From DATBFU01 sp035498405 (GTDB lineage: Bacteria; Acidobacteriota; Thermoanaerobaculia; UBA5066; Gp7-AA6), in NCBI GenBank assembly GCA_035498405.1, contig DATKAE010000043.1, positions 1 to 63,394 of the forward strand: a DNA stretch of 63,394 nucleotides, written 5' to 3'. This document shows positions 33,060 through 41,050 of the stretch, piece by piece. Position 1 is the first letter of the stretch. The number at the start of each line of letters is the position of its first letter. The notes beneath the pieces were generated by a model, which saw only the letters and a program-made list of their open reading frames with translations, was not told the DNA's origin and did not search any database. Made by a program: the position numbers and the translations under genes.

Positions 33060-33345
33060 CTACCGGCGTGCCGCGAGTTCGAGTGCTTCGGGAGGCACCG
33101 CGCCGACGTCGTGCACCCCGTAGATTGCCTTGGGCGAGAGATCGGGCGCCGCGAGCCAGGCCGCGAAGAAGCGGTTCATGGTCTCGCGGCCGGAGGGCGG
33201 AAACGGCGCACCCTCCTCGTAGTAGAAGAGGTCTCCCTGGAACAGGAGCCGCTCGTCCGGGAGCCACGCGAAGAGGTTCTCCCTCGCGTGTGGGTTCGCT
33301 CCGACGTTGATGACCTCGAGACGGCGGTGCCCGAGATCCGCCGAC
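33060..33345 (-). pseudogene. C-terminal remnant of an MBL-fold hydrolase
   Basis: About 90 codons read LEVINVGANPHARENLFAWL, DERLLFQGDLFYYEEG and IYGVHDVGAV, the final third of an MBL-fold enzyme (ligand-bearing GDLF and GVHD blocks). No HxHxDH part precedes it: upstream the frame becomes unrelated sequence in the end of the DinB gene. A truncated leftover. Confidence 0.65.
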
Positions 33346-33402
33346 CACGACACGGCAGCGCGGGAACAATCTCGCCGGCGCCAGACCTTCGGATCGGAGG
33401 CT

Positions 33403-33888
33403 TCACGCTCCCGGATCGTCCGCCGAGGGTCCGTAGATCGACGGCACCTTGGCGCCCATGGGGCGCAAGTAGCTCGAGAGCTGCCCGCGGTGGTGGATTG
33501 CGTCGAAGAGAAATCCGAAGAGCATGTCGCCGAGCGACGCCTCCCAGGCGACCTTGCCGTCCATGAGAAATTGCGCCTTCTGTTCCCACCGAGCGTCGTT
33601 GAGCCGTGCGAGTCGCTTCTCGAGCTCATCGGCGTTTCGCTCGTAGGCGGCGGCGGACTCCTCGAGGATCTTCGGCGCGGGCCTTTCGACGAAGTTCACC
33701 TTCAGGTGGTCCGCGATCTCGCACGCGTCGGCGAGTTCGGAGGCGAGCAACCAGACGAGGTCACCCGCGGAAGACGAGCGGGGATGCGGCCGATAGGCGA
33801 TCTGGTCCGGCGGCACGGCCCGGATGACACGGAGGAATTTCGGCCGCTCGGCCTGGAAGCATTGGACGTAGTACTCGCGGGTATTCAT
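33403..33888 (-). CDS. DinB-family protein
   Basis: The 161-residue cytosolic protein starts MNTREYYVQCFQAERPKFLRV and has the DinB arrangement: VWLLASELADACEIADHLKV, a charged second helix pair, and FLFDAIHHRGQLSSYLRPMG with the HHRGQ metal-binding end typical of the family. It stands just upstream of the MBL remnant on the same strand. Confidence 0.87.
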   Translation of the reverse strand: MNTREYYVQCFQAERPKFLRVIRAVPPDQIAYRPHPRSSSAGDLVWLLASELADACEIADHLKVNFVERPAPKILEESAAAYERNADELEKRLARLNDARWEQKAQFLMDGKVAWEASLGDMLFGFLFDAIHHRGQLSSYLRPMGAKVPSIYGPSADDPGA

Positions 33889-34064
33889 GGCTCTCCTCCT
33901 CGTTGGGCCGCCCTTCCGAGAGGGGACATTCTCTCAAGAGTTTGGAGGAATCCGCCCGCCACGACTCGCGCGCCTCGATACCCGACTGGCAACGGCATCT
34001 GTCGGTCGGATCGTCAAGCAGAACGGCGATCTGGTCCGGCGGATGGCCTGGCACGCCGTGAGGC

Positions 34065-35015
34065 CTAGCCCGTTTCTTTCCAGATGACTTCGATGTCCGC
34101 TCGAACCGGCCGCAGGTGCTCGAAGGAAACGTAGCCTTCCTTGACGTACGGCTCCGGGATCTTCCACGCGCGGACGAAGTCGTCGATCGACTGGCCAGCC
34201 GCCTTGGCCGCCTGCACGGCTTCGACGAGCTCTCGCATGAAGGTCCCGTAGGTCTTCAGATCGGAGAGCGTCAGCACCGTGTGGTAGTGCCCCGTGATCA
34301 CGACGTCGATGTTCGTCAGGGCCCCGATGGCCTTCGCGATCGTGGCCGGGTATTCGACGCCGCTCGCGCCGTTGTTGGCGTCGAGCGGTGCGACCGCCTT
34401 GTGTCCGAACGCGTCGCCGGAGTGCAGGACGCCGAGCGCCGGGAAGACGACCCACGCGTCGCCGCTCGTGTGGGCCCGGCCGAAGTAGTAGAGATCCACG
34501 CGGTCCTCGCCGCTGCCGAGCGACAGTCGGTCGGCGAACGTCCGGGTGGGCAGGCCGCGGCCGTCGTTTTCCCGGAAGATATTGGGCTGGGCCGGGCCGC
34601 CCGTCACCGGACGCATCTCCTCCATCAGCTTGGCGGTGTTGGCGTGAGCGAGGATTTCGACGCCGGCGGGGAACTCGACGTTGCCGCCGACGTGGTCCAT
34701 GTGCGTGTGCGTGTTGATGATCACGGTCACCGGCTTGTCGGTGATTTCCCTGAGCTTCTCGAGGATCGGCCCGCCCCATCCGGGAAGCTTCGTGTCGACG
34801 AGCACGACGCCGGTCTTCGTGAGGAATGCCAGCGTGTTTCCCGCCGACGGCAGATCGACGCCGCCGGCCTGGACGGTGCGGCCACCGCCGCGAAGCACGT
34901 AAAGCTTCTCGCGGATCCTTTCGGCTCGAAGGGCCGCCGCTGAGGGAGCCTGTCCGGCTGGGCCGCCGCGCGAAGGTCGCGCCGCGGGCGTTCCGGGAGC
35001 GGGTCCGGTCGTCAT
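34065..35015 (-). CDS. MBL-fold metallohydrolase
   Basis: The 316-residue product has a Pro/Ala-rich N-terminus (no clear signal peptide) followed by the MBL core. The zinc motif is HTHMDH (INTHTHMDHVGGNV), then YYFGRAHTSGDAWVVFP, and a late GHYHTV. It has the two-metal ligand set. Substrate unknown. The longest start has no strong ribosome-binding site, so the true start may be slightly internal. Confidence 0.88.
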   Translation of the reverse strand: MTTGPAPGTPAARPSRGGPAGQAPSAAALRAERIREKLYVLRGGGRTVQAGGVDLPSAGNTLAFLTKTGVVLVDTKLPGWGGPILEKLREITDKPVTVIINTHTHMDHVGGNVEFPAGVEILAHANTAKLMEEMRPVTGGPAQPNIFRENDGRGLPTRTFADRLSLGSGEDRVDLYYFGRAHTSGDAWVVFPALGVLHSGDAFGHKAVAPLDANNGASGVEYPATIAKAIGALTNIDVVITGHYHTVLTLSDLKTYGTFMRELVEAVQAAKAAGQSIDDFVRAWKIPEPYVKEGYVSFEHLRPVRADIEVIWKETG

Positions 35016-35184
35016 GCCAGTCTCCTCGCAAGGCAGAGCCTAGCTCGCCCGGCGGCGAGGCCGTTTCGGCACGTGAATCGGGCCGCTCGTCCGGCTCCTG
35101 ATGGCATTCGACAAGAGCCTGCAAGATCCGGCCGGCCCGCCGCGTTTTGTTGGGTTCCAGCCGGACAGGGAAAGGAGGGCTTCC

Positions 35185-35976
35185 ATGCGGATCTCGAGCT
35201 TGCGGGCACTGGCGGCCGCGGTTGGCGGCGCGGCCGTCTGGCTGATGGCGGGAGAGAGAGCGGCCCTGGCGCAGGCGCCGGTTCGAGTCGAGGGAGGCGA
35301 TCCCTCGGTCAACGGGTCGTTCCTGCGCCCCTACACGAACCGGTGGACTTTCTCGATCGAGAGGCCGGGATCGAAGCCGGTCGAGGCGGGTCTCTGGAGC
35401 GACGTCCTGGAGGCCACCTCGTTTCGAGGCCGGCCCGCGATGAAGCGAACGCAGATCGCGGAATACAAGAAGGGCATCCGGATCACGTTCGTCAACGTCT
35501 TCGACCCGGCGTCCATGGCTCCTCTGACCTTCGACTACCTGCGCAGCGACACCGGCGAGACGAGGCATCTGGAGGTGGACGGCAAGACGCTCCGGTTCCA
35601 GCGTCAGCCGGGCACGGGCGAGGAGGCGGCGCAGGACTACGTCGCTCGGGTGGATCGCCAGATTCTCGACTTCTACGACGGAATGTACGGAATCCTGATC
35701 GATGCCTTTCCCCTGCGGGAGGGTTATGAAGTCGAGTTTGCGGCGTTCGATTCCGACCGAGCCTGCGTGGACTGGATCCAACTGAAGGTCACCGGCCGGG
35801 AGACGGTTGCGGCGGGGGAGGGCAAGCACGCCGACACCTGGGTCGTCCACGTGCAGACGAAGCTCTACGGCTCGAGCACCTGGTGGGTGACGCGCGAGGC
35901 GCCCTACGTGATCAAGGCGGCACTCGTTCTGGCCGAGAAAGACGGTGGAACGAAGATCACCTACACGATGATCTGA
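35185..35976 (+). CDS. exported hypothetical protein
   Basis: The 263-residue product has a signal peptide (RALAAAVGGAAVWLMAG). The mature part is rich in beta-strand-like alternation, with RTQIAEYKKGIRITFVNVFD, FDYLRSDTGETRHLEVDGK and VDWIQLKVTGRETVAAGEGK, ending TWVVHVQTKLYGSSTWWVTR. It resembles DUF3108-like exported lipocalin folds in general form only. AAAGGAGGG precedes the ATG. Confidence 0.78.
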   Translation: MRISSLRALAAAVGGAAVWLMAGERAALAQAPVRVEGGDPSVNGSFLRPYTNRWTFSIERPGSKPVEAGLWSDVLEATSFRGRPAMKRTQIAEYKKGIRITFVNVFDPASMAPLTFDYLRSDTGETRHLEVDGKTLRFQRQPGTGEEAAQDYVARVDRQILDFYDGMYGILIDAFPLREGYEVEFAAFDSDRACVDWIQLKVTGRETVAAGEGKHADTWVVHVQTKLYGSSTWWVTREAPYVIKAALVLAEKDGGTKITYTMI

Positions 35977-36266
35977 CGAGTTCGGAAATCCTGCCTCGTT
36001 CAGCCACTGCTCGTCGTCTTCGTACCGGTACGTCCCGCCTTCCTGCGCGCGCACGAGCATCGCGGCCGCGGCGATTCTCGCGGCCGTCGCCTTCGAGCCT
36101 CTCTGGTTCCGGCGGTCGCGGCGGCGCGGGTCGACGCGGGTCGGGCCCTCCGCTCCTAGAGCGGACCTTTTCGACGGCTGAAATCCGGGAGCGGCGGGGC
36201 CGTTCGTGATATGTGATCGCGTCTTGCGCCGCCGTTTTGTCGAGAGAGAGGAAGAGGAGTTGTTCG

Positions 36267-36812
36267 ATGTCAAGTAAACTTTACATGTCCGTCGTCGTGC
36301 TCGCGTGCGGCGCCGCGCTGGCCCGTCCGGCGCGGGCGGCGGAGAGCGCTGCCGCGCCCGCCGTCGGGGCTCCGGCGCCCGCCTTCGATCTGACCAACAA
36401 CGAGGGGCAGAAGACCAAGCTCGCCGATCTGCGCGGCAAGTGGGTGGTGCTCTATTTCTATCCGAAGGACTTCACGAGCGGCTGCACGCTCGAGGCGCAC
36501 AATTTTCAGAAGGATCTCGCCAAGTACCAGGCCTTGAACGCGGTCATCGTCGGAGTGAGTGTCGATAGCGCCGACTCCCACAAGAGCTTCTGCGCCACGG
36601 AGAAGTTGAACTTCAAGCTGCTCTCGGATCCGGACGCTGCGGTCTCGGCCGCCTATGGCTCCGTGATGGAGTACCAGGGAGCGAAGCTTTCGGCCCGCAA
36701 CACCTTCTTGATCGACCCGGACGGAAAGCTCGCGAAGGTCTTTCTCGGCGTCAAGCCCGCCGCGCACAGCGAGGAGGTGCTCGCGGCGCTCTCCGGCCTG
36801 GAGAAGCACTGA
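36267..36812 (+). CDS. exported peroxiredoxin (BCP/AhpC-TSA type)
   Basis: The 181-residue product has a signal peptide (MSSKLYMSVVVLACGAALA). The peroxiredoxin fold contains YPKDFTSGCTLEAHNF; the peroxidatic Cys is the one in SGCTLEA, with Thr three residues before it, and a second Cys in SFCATEKLNF may be resolving. The GKWVVLYFYPKDF strand and the ARNTFLIDPDG segment support the BCP/PrxQ group. An exported peroxiredoxin next to other periplasmic redox genes in the window fits oxidant defence outside the cytoplasm. The ATG has GAAGAGGAG upstream. Confidence 0.9.
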   Translation: MSSKLYMSVVVLACGAALARPARAAESAAAPAVGAPAPAFDLTNNEGQKTKLADLRGKWVVLYFYPKDFTSGCTLEAHNFQKDLAKYQALNAVIVGVSVDSADSHKSFCATEKLNFKLLSDPDAAVSAAYGSVMEYQGAKLSARNTFLIDPDGKLAKVFLGVKPAAHSEEVLAALSGLEKH

Positions 36813-36860
36813 GGCGACTCGCCTCTTGCGCCCGCGGCTGACGGGGGAGAGACTGCGGGC

Positions 36861-37373
36861 GTGACGGGACGTCCGGAAAAGAGCGAGGCGGCGCCCTATT
36901 TCTTTCGCTACATCGACCGGATTCCCGAACAAGACGTCCTCGCGGTTCTCGAGAAGCAATCGCGGGAGATTCTGGCGTTTCTGGGCGGCATCTCGGAGGA
37001 GCGTTCTCGGCACCGGTATGCCCCCGGCAAGTGGAGCATTCGCCAGGTCTGGAACCACGTCAACGACACGGAGAGGGTCTTCGTGTTTCGAGCCTTCTGG
37101 TTCGCCCGCGGTCTCGAAGGCGCGCTTCCGGGCTTCGAGCAGGACGCCGCAGCGGCTACCGCGCGGGCCGATGAGGTTTCCTGGGCGCGGCACGTCGACG
37201 AGTTTCGAGAAGTGCGGCGGGCGACGCTGGCCTTCTTCGGCAATCTGCCGGCCGAGGCCTGGAGCCGAGGCGGCATCGCGAGCGATTTTCCCTTCACGGT
37301 GAGGGCGTGCGCCTACATCGCGGCCGGCCACGTCGTCCATCACGCCGCGATCCTGCGGGAGCGCTACTCCTGA
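36861..37373 (+). CDS. DinB-family protein
   Basis: The 170-residue product starts with a GTG and has DinB features: SRHRYAPGKWSIRQVWNHVNDTERVF (His of the first metal ligand pair), FREVRRATLAFFGNLPAEAW and a last helix AYIAAGHVVHHAAILRERY carrying the HxxxH pair. It follows the peroxiredoxin gene by 48 bp and may be co-transcribed. Confidence 0.88.
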   Translation: MTGRPEKSEAAPYFFRYIDRIPEQDVLAVLEKQSREILAFLGGISEERSRHRYAPGKWSIRQVWNHVNDTERVFVFRAFWFARGLEGALPGFEQDAAAATARADEVSWARHVDEFREVRRATLAFFGNLPAEAWSRGGIASDFPFTVRACAYIAAGHVVHHAAILRERYS

Positions 37374-37485
37374 GCCGGTGACTCCTCCGGCCGCGCCGCG
37401 GCGCCGCGGAAGGGAGCGGCCCGCGGGGGAGCTCGCGCTCGCGAAAGAACGGCGCTTTCCGGCCAAAATCGCGATAAAATCAGCC

Positions 37486-37503
37486 ATGCCGGTCGAGCGT
37501 TGA
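37486..37503 (+). CDS. possible 5-codon leader peptide
   Basis: ATG CCG GTC GAG CGT TGA: a mini open frame that ends ten bases before a strong terminator hairpin, itself directly upstream of the next gene's ribosome-binding site. A -10-like GATAAAAT lies at 37473-37480. Too short to judge by composition; reported because of its position only. Confidence 0.25.
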   Translation: MPVER

Positions 37504-37513
37504 CGGCTGATCG

Positions 37514-37543
37514 AGGGCGCCCTGGGCGCCCTTTTCTCTTTTT
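37514..37543 (+). terminator. intrinsic terminator, likely attenuator of the three-paralogue cluster
   Basis: AGGGCGCC (37514-37521) and GGCGCCCT (37525-37532) form a perfect 8-bp GC stem with a 3-base loop, followed by TTTCTCTTTTT. It ends 12 bases before the ATG of the gene at 37556, leaving room only for its Shine-Dalgarno (AGGGGGAGG). There is thus no space for a promoter between terminator and gene, so expression of the cluster must pass through this hairpin. Confidence 0.85.
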
Positions 37544-37555
37544 AGGGGGAGGCAC

Positions 37556-37900
37556 ATGGAAGAGACATTGACCATCGGGCGGCTGCCCGACCCGATCCCG
37601 GAGGAGCGCTGGGCGCAGGATGGGCGCAACGTCCTCGACCCGGCCGGACAAGTTGCCGGCACTCTGCGCACGGTCGAGGAAGCGCGCCGCTTCGTCGCTG
37701 CGGTCAATGCGGTGTCGGGAATGCCGACGGACGCTCTCGAGGCGTGGACGACCGGAGTCATCAACGACCCGGTGCACCAACTCGCGGCAGAGCTCGAGGC
37801 CCTGATCGAGTTCCCGCCGCATCCCGACGAGCGCCGAAGGGGGGAGCGCCGCCTGGGCGACCGGCGCCGGGCCTCGACACTCGTTCGCCCCAGGACATAG
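37556..37900 (+). CDS. small protein, first of three tandem paralogues
   Basis: The 114-residue product is of unknown family. It shares with the next two genes the core W...G..V.D..G followed by ARRFVAAVNAVSGMPTDALEAW, and a basic C-terminal repeat (RRRGERRLGDRRRA). Its second half before the tail is short. The start ATG has AGGGGGAGG five to six bases upstream. No membrane segment or signal peptide, so cytosolic. The conserved NA..G.PT..LE.W core recalls uncharacterised phage-associated proteins I have seen, but I cannot name one. Confidence 0.75.
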   Translation: MEETLTIGRLPDPIPEERWAQDGRNVLDPAGQVAGTLRTVEEARRFVAAVNAVSGMPTDALEAWTTGVINDPVHQLAAELEALIEFPPHPDERRRGERRLGDRRRASTLVRPRT

Positions 37901-37902
37901 CC

Positions 37903-38292
37903 GTGACGGTGCCGACGCACGCGAGACCCCGGCGGGAAGAGACCGACGAGCACGCCCCGGCGCCGTGGGCGCAGCTGGGGCGGTTCGTTCGCGACGCCAA
38001 CGGACGGATCGTCATCCGTGGAAAGAATCCTCAGGATGTCCGGCGAGTGGTCGCCTGCGTCAACGCGCTGATGGGTGTGCCCACCGAAACGATCGAGAGC
38101 TGGAACATCCAGGTCGTCGGCGGCGCGGGTGTCGGGCCGGACCCGGCCCTGGCCACGATACCGGCCGACGCGGTGGAGGCCGTCAAGGAGTTCGTTGGCT
38201 CGGAGGACCGGCGGCTGGGTGAGCGACGCAGAGGTGACCGCCGCCAGAGAGCGGCCGGGAGCGAGGCACAAGGGGAGTTGAATGAACGTTAG
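37903..38292 (+). CDS. small protein, second of three tandem paralogues
   Basis: The 129-residue product starts with a GTG two bases after the preceding stop. The core PWAQLGRFVRDANGRIVIRG and VRRVVACVNALMGVPTETIE matches its neighbours, and the C-terminal tail (EDRRLGERRRGDRRQR) is basic. Its 3' end overlaps the ATG of the next gene by 11 bp, so the three genes form one coupled operon. Function unknown. Confidence 0.75.
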   Translation: MTVPTHARPRREETDEHAPAPWAQLGRFVRDANGRIVIRGKNPQDVRRVVACVNALMGVPTETIESWNIQVVGGAGVGPDPALATIPADAVEAVKEFVGSEDRRLGERRRGDRRQRAAGSEAQGELNER

Positions 38293-38731
38293 TCCGGAGC
38301 CCGACGGCGCGGCGACCGGGATGTCGGGCGAGGACGGGTCCGTCCGAGAGCACGCCCCCGAGCCCTGGCGCCAGGACGGCAACTACATCCGCGACGCCGA
38401 CGGTGCCATCGTCGTGCGCGGCCGGAGCGCGGCCGACGCCCGGCGCATCGTGGCCGCGATCAACGGCACGCGCGGAATTCCGACGGCAGCCTTGGAGGGC
38501 TGGGCGGTCGAGGACGTCTCGGATCCCGAGGCCCGTCAGGGTTTCGAGGTCGTCTTCGAGGAGACCGACGATGAGGAGCCGTCGCCCCACGCCGTGACAC
38601 CGCCCAAGCACCGGCAGGGCGAGCGGCGACAAGGAGAACGGCGCGCTGCGGTCGCCGTATCCCATCCGGAGGCCCTCGTCTTCGACCGGCGCGTGTTCGA
38701 GAGGCGCGGGCAAGAGAGGCGAAGGGGATAG
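38282..38731 (+). CDS. small protein, third of three tandem paralogues
   Basis: The 149-residue product shares the core PWRQDGNYIRDADGAIVVRG and ARRIVAAINGTRGIPTAALEGW with the other two. It has an acidic insert (VVFEETDDEEP) and an extended basic tail with GERRQGERR and a second DRRVFERRGQERRRG. Overlaps the preceding gene. The motif divergence among the three (about a third identical in the core) suggests old duplications kept by selection. Confidence 0.75.
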   Translation: MNVSPEPDGAATGMSGEDGSVREHAPEPWRQDGNYIRDADGAIVVRGRSAADARRIVAAINGTRGIPTAALEGWAVEDVSDPEARQGFEVVFEETDDEEPSPHAVTPPKHRQGERRQGERRAAVAVSHPEALVFDRRVFERRGQERRRG

Positions 38732-38748
38732 CCGTCGCGCCAGGCCGT

Positions 38749-39276
38749 TTGAGATCTGCCGGCACACCCGCGCGGCCGAGACGGCGCGGACGCGCGAACC
38801 CCGCCGCATTCCTGCGATCGCCCGTCTGCTCGCGAAATTGTCAGGACGCGTTTGCCGTGATCGACCGGCTGGCCGCTTCCTCCGTTCGCCGTCCGAGCGC
38901 GGTCCGAAGCCTTCCGGTGCTGGCGGCGGAGACGGGCCTTGCCCTGCCGACTCTCACACAGCTCGTTTCCTTCCTCCGGCTGGCCGGAATCGTGAGGCAG
39001 CGGAGCCGTGGCGGGGGTCTCGCGCTCACTCACCCCGCGTCGGAGATTTCACTGCTCGACGTGATCCATGCCATCGACGGCCACACCCTGTGGCGGCGCT
39101 GCTTGCTGGGCCTTCCGGAGTGCACCGACGCCGCGCCTTGTCCGGTTCACCCGGCGTGGAAGGCGGCCCGGGCCGCGCTCGAGAAGCACCTCGAGGGTCA
39201 GTCCGTCGCGGACTTGACCCGGGCGCTGACGAAGAGGCGGCGCCTGCGGCGCAGTCGAAGGCGCTCGACGAGGTAG
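38749..39276 (+). CDS. Rrf2-family transcriptional regulator
   Basis: Winged-helix regulator with the Rrf2 pattern: VIDRLAASS, LAAETGLALPTLTQLVSFL, GIVRQRSRGGGLALTHPA (the DNA-reading wing), and the C-terminal RRCLLGLPECTDAAPCPVHPAWKAA holding three Cys in the typical C...C....C spacing, the likely [2Fe-2S] ligands, plus a His. The first possible start is a TTG at 38749; a GTG at 38857 would give a more typical Rrf2 N-terminus, so the upstream 36 residues are doubtful. It may sense iron-sulphur or redox state and regulate the divergent ABC genes. Confidence 0.82.
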   Translation: MRSAGTPARPRRRGRANPAAFLRSPVCSRNCQDAFAVIDRLAASSVRRPSAVRSLPVLAAETGLALPTLTQLVSFLRLAGIVRQRSRGGGLALTHPASEISLLDVIHAIDGHTLWRRCLLGLPECTDAAPCPVHPAWKAARAALEKHLEGQSVADLTRALTKRRRLRRSRRRSTR

Positions 39277-39340
39277 GGGGTCTCCCTCGCGGAAGGCGCG
39301 CTGCGCCCGGGAAGGTCGGGGCGGAACAGGCCGCCGCCCG

Positions 39341-40108
39341 TCAGTCGGCGCCGCGCCGGGCGAGGCTCCCGAAGAAGATCAACGCCGCCGCCGTGATGAT
39401 GAGCGGGCCGGCCTCGCGGTGCAGGACCGGCGCGGCGAGCGAGCCGACCAGCGTGGAAACCATGGCGATCGCGACCGCGAGGGCTTGCATCGCCGAAAGG
39501 CTGCGCGCCAGGTGTTTGGCTGTGGCTGCCGGAATGATGATCAGAGAGCCCATCAACAGGACGCCGAGGTAGCGAAGGCCGAGCGCGACGGTCAGCGCGA
39601 AGGCCAGCAGAAAGATCAGGTTCAAGCGGCCGACGGCCACGCCGGCGGTTCGGGCCAGATCGGGCGACACGAGCGTCAGGACCAGCCGACTGCGCGCCTG
39701 AAGGATGAAGGCGATGACGATCGCCGCGGTCGCGAGGCCCACCAGGATCTCGGCGCGCCCGGCGCGGCGCGGCGCGCCGAACAGGGCCTCCATGAGATCC
39801 TCTCCGGAGGCGAGCATGCTTCCGACCGCGAGCGCCGCCGAGAAGACGACGCCGATGATCGCCTCCGTCGGAATGCGCGTCTTGTGCTCGAGCGCCCACA
39901 CGAGCAGAGTGCCGAGCAGGAGGGCCACCACTCCGCCCAGGACTGGATTGATCCGCAGGAGAACCGCGGCGCCGATGCCCGGGAGCGCCACATGAGAGAT
40001 CGCGTCGGGCGCGAGCGTCATTCGGCGCATGACGGCGATCGATCCGACCAGTCCGGCCGCCGCGGCCATCACCAGCGGGAGGACGAGGTCGGCGGCGGAG
40101 GGCATCAT
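39341..40108 (-). CDS. znuB: ABC-3 family metal transporter permease (ZnuB-like)
   Basis: The 255-residue integral membrane protein has eight or nine helices and the ABC-3 (zinc/manganese/iron) permease features GSIAVMRRMTLAPDAISHVALPGIG and LGLRYLGVLLMGSLIIIPAATAK. It starts four bases into the end of the ATPase gene (overlapping ATGATG/TGA), so the two are one operon. A periplasmic metal-binding lipoprotein is missing from this cluster. Which metal it imports cannot be told. Confidence 0.9.
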   Translation of the reverse strand: MMPSAADLVLPLVMAAAAGLVGSIAVMRRMTLAPDAISHVALPGIGAAVLLRINPVLGGVVALLLGTLLVWALEHKTRIPTEAIIGVVFSAALAVGSMLASGEDLMEALFGAPRRAGRAEILVGLATAAIVIAFILQARSRLVLTLVSPDLARTAGVAVGRLNLIFLLAFALTVALGLRYLGVLLMGSLIIIPAATAKHLARSLSAMQALAVAIAMVSTLVGSLAAPVLHREAGPLIITAAALIFFGSLARRGAD

Positions 40109-40803
40109 CGTTTGGGGTGCACGTGGAGATGCATCGGAGCGCCCCAGACCTCCGCGAGCCGCTCGGGCGTGAGCATCGTCACGGGCGGCCCGAACCAGGC
40201 GCGCTGGCGCGAGAGACAGAGCACGTTGTCGGCGAAGCGATACACGAGGCTGAGCTCATGGGAAATGATCAGGAGCGTCAGAGGCTCTTCGCTCTGCAGG
40301 CGGCGGAACAGCGCGTAGATCCCCTCCTGCCCTGGCTCATCCACGCCGGCCGTCGGCTCGTCGAAGAGCAGCACCGAGGGCCGACCCATCAGGGCGAAGG
40401 CGAGGAGCAGCCGTTGGAATTGCCCGCCGGAGAGCGTTCCGATCGGTTGTGCTCCGACCTCGGACGGTAGCTCGACCAGGTCGAGCGCGCGCGAGACCTC
40501 GCCCGCGCCGAGCCGGGCGACGTCGGCGCGGGCCTCGAGAAAGTCGATTCCCGTCAGCGGAAGGTCCCGCTCGATGTCGAGCTTCTGGGGGACATACCCG
40601 ATCCTCGTGCCCGGCGCCCACCGGATCGTGCCGTGAGCCGGTACCGAACCGATCAGGGCCTTGAAGAGAACGGTCTTGCCGGAGCCGTTCGGCCCGATGA
40701 TCGCGAGAGATCTTCCGGCTTCGACGGCAAAGCTCAGGTCGTCGAGGACCTTCCTCGCTCCGAAGGAAACGGTCAGGTGCGAAACCTCGAGCGCGTTGGA
40801 CAT
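40105..40803 (-). CDS. znuC: ABC transporter ATP-binding protein (ZnuC-like)
   Basis: The 232-residue nucleotide-binding protein has Walker A GPNGSGKT, the signature LSGGQ (in GTLSGGQFQRLLLAFALM), Walker B VLLFDEPTAGVD and the H-loop ISHELSL. The GTRIGYVPQKLDIERDLPLTG block is characteristic of the zinc/manganese ABC-3 class. The ATG at 40803 is chosen; one at 40827 adds eight residues. Divergent from the tricorn gene. Pairs with the permease gene immediately downstream. Confidence 0.9.
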   Translation of the reverse strand: MSNALEVSHLTVSFGARKVLDDLSFAVEAGRSLAIIGPNGSGKTVLFKALIGSVPAHGTIRWAPGTRIGYVPQKLDIERDLPLTGIDFLEARADVARLGAGEVSRALDLVELPSEVGAQPIGTLSGGQFQRLLLAFALMGRPSVLLFDEPTAGVDEPGQEGIYALFRRLQSEEPLTLLIISHELSLVYRFADNVLCLSRQRAWFGPPVTMLTPERLAEVWGAPMHLHVHPKR

Positions 40804-41050
40804 CGGATGATGAGCAGCGGCCCCCATACTAACGGCTGGTTGCGGTACGGGCGGACGCCGGCGTCGCCGCGAGGACGCTATTCCGCCAGCCCCGCGGGGC
40901 GGGGCCGCCCGGCCGGACACACCCGAGCCTCTTTTTCCTTCCCGGAACCTGGCGGACTTGCCGCCGGAGCGCTTCCGATGGAAGAGATCCTCGAGACGTT
41001 CGGAGCTGGTATGGTTCGCAGAAGACCGAAAACCCGAAGTGAGGATCCGA

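Noticed and set aside
37556..38731. Prophage origin for the three small paralogues
   Set aside because: The core motif recalls phage-associated proteins, but there are no phage structural, integrase or lysis genes or attachment sites nearby.
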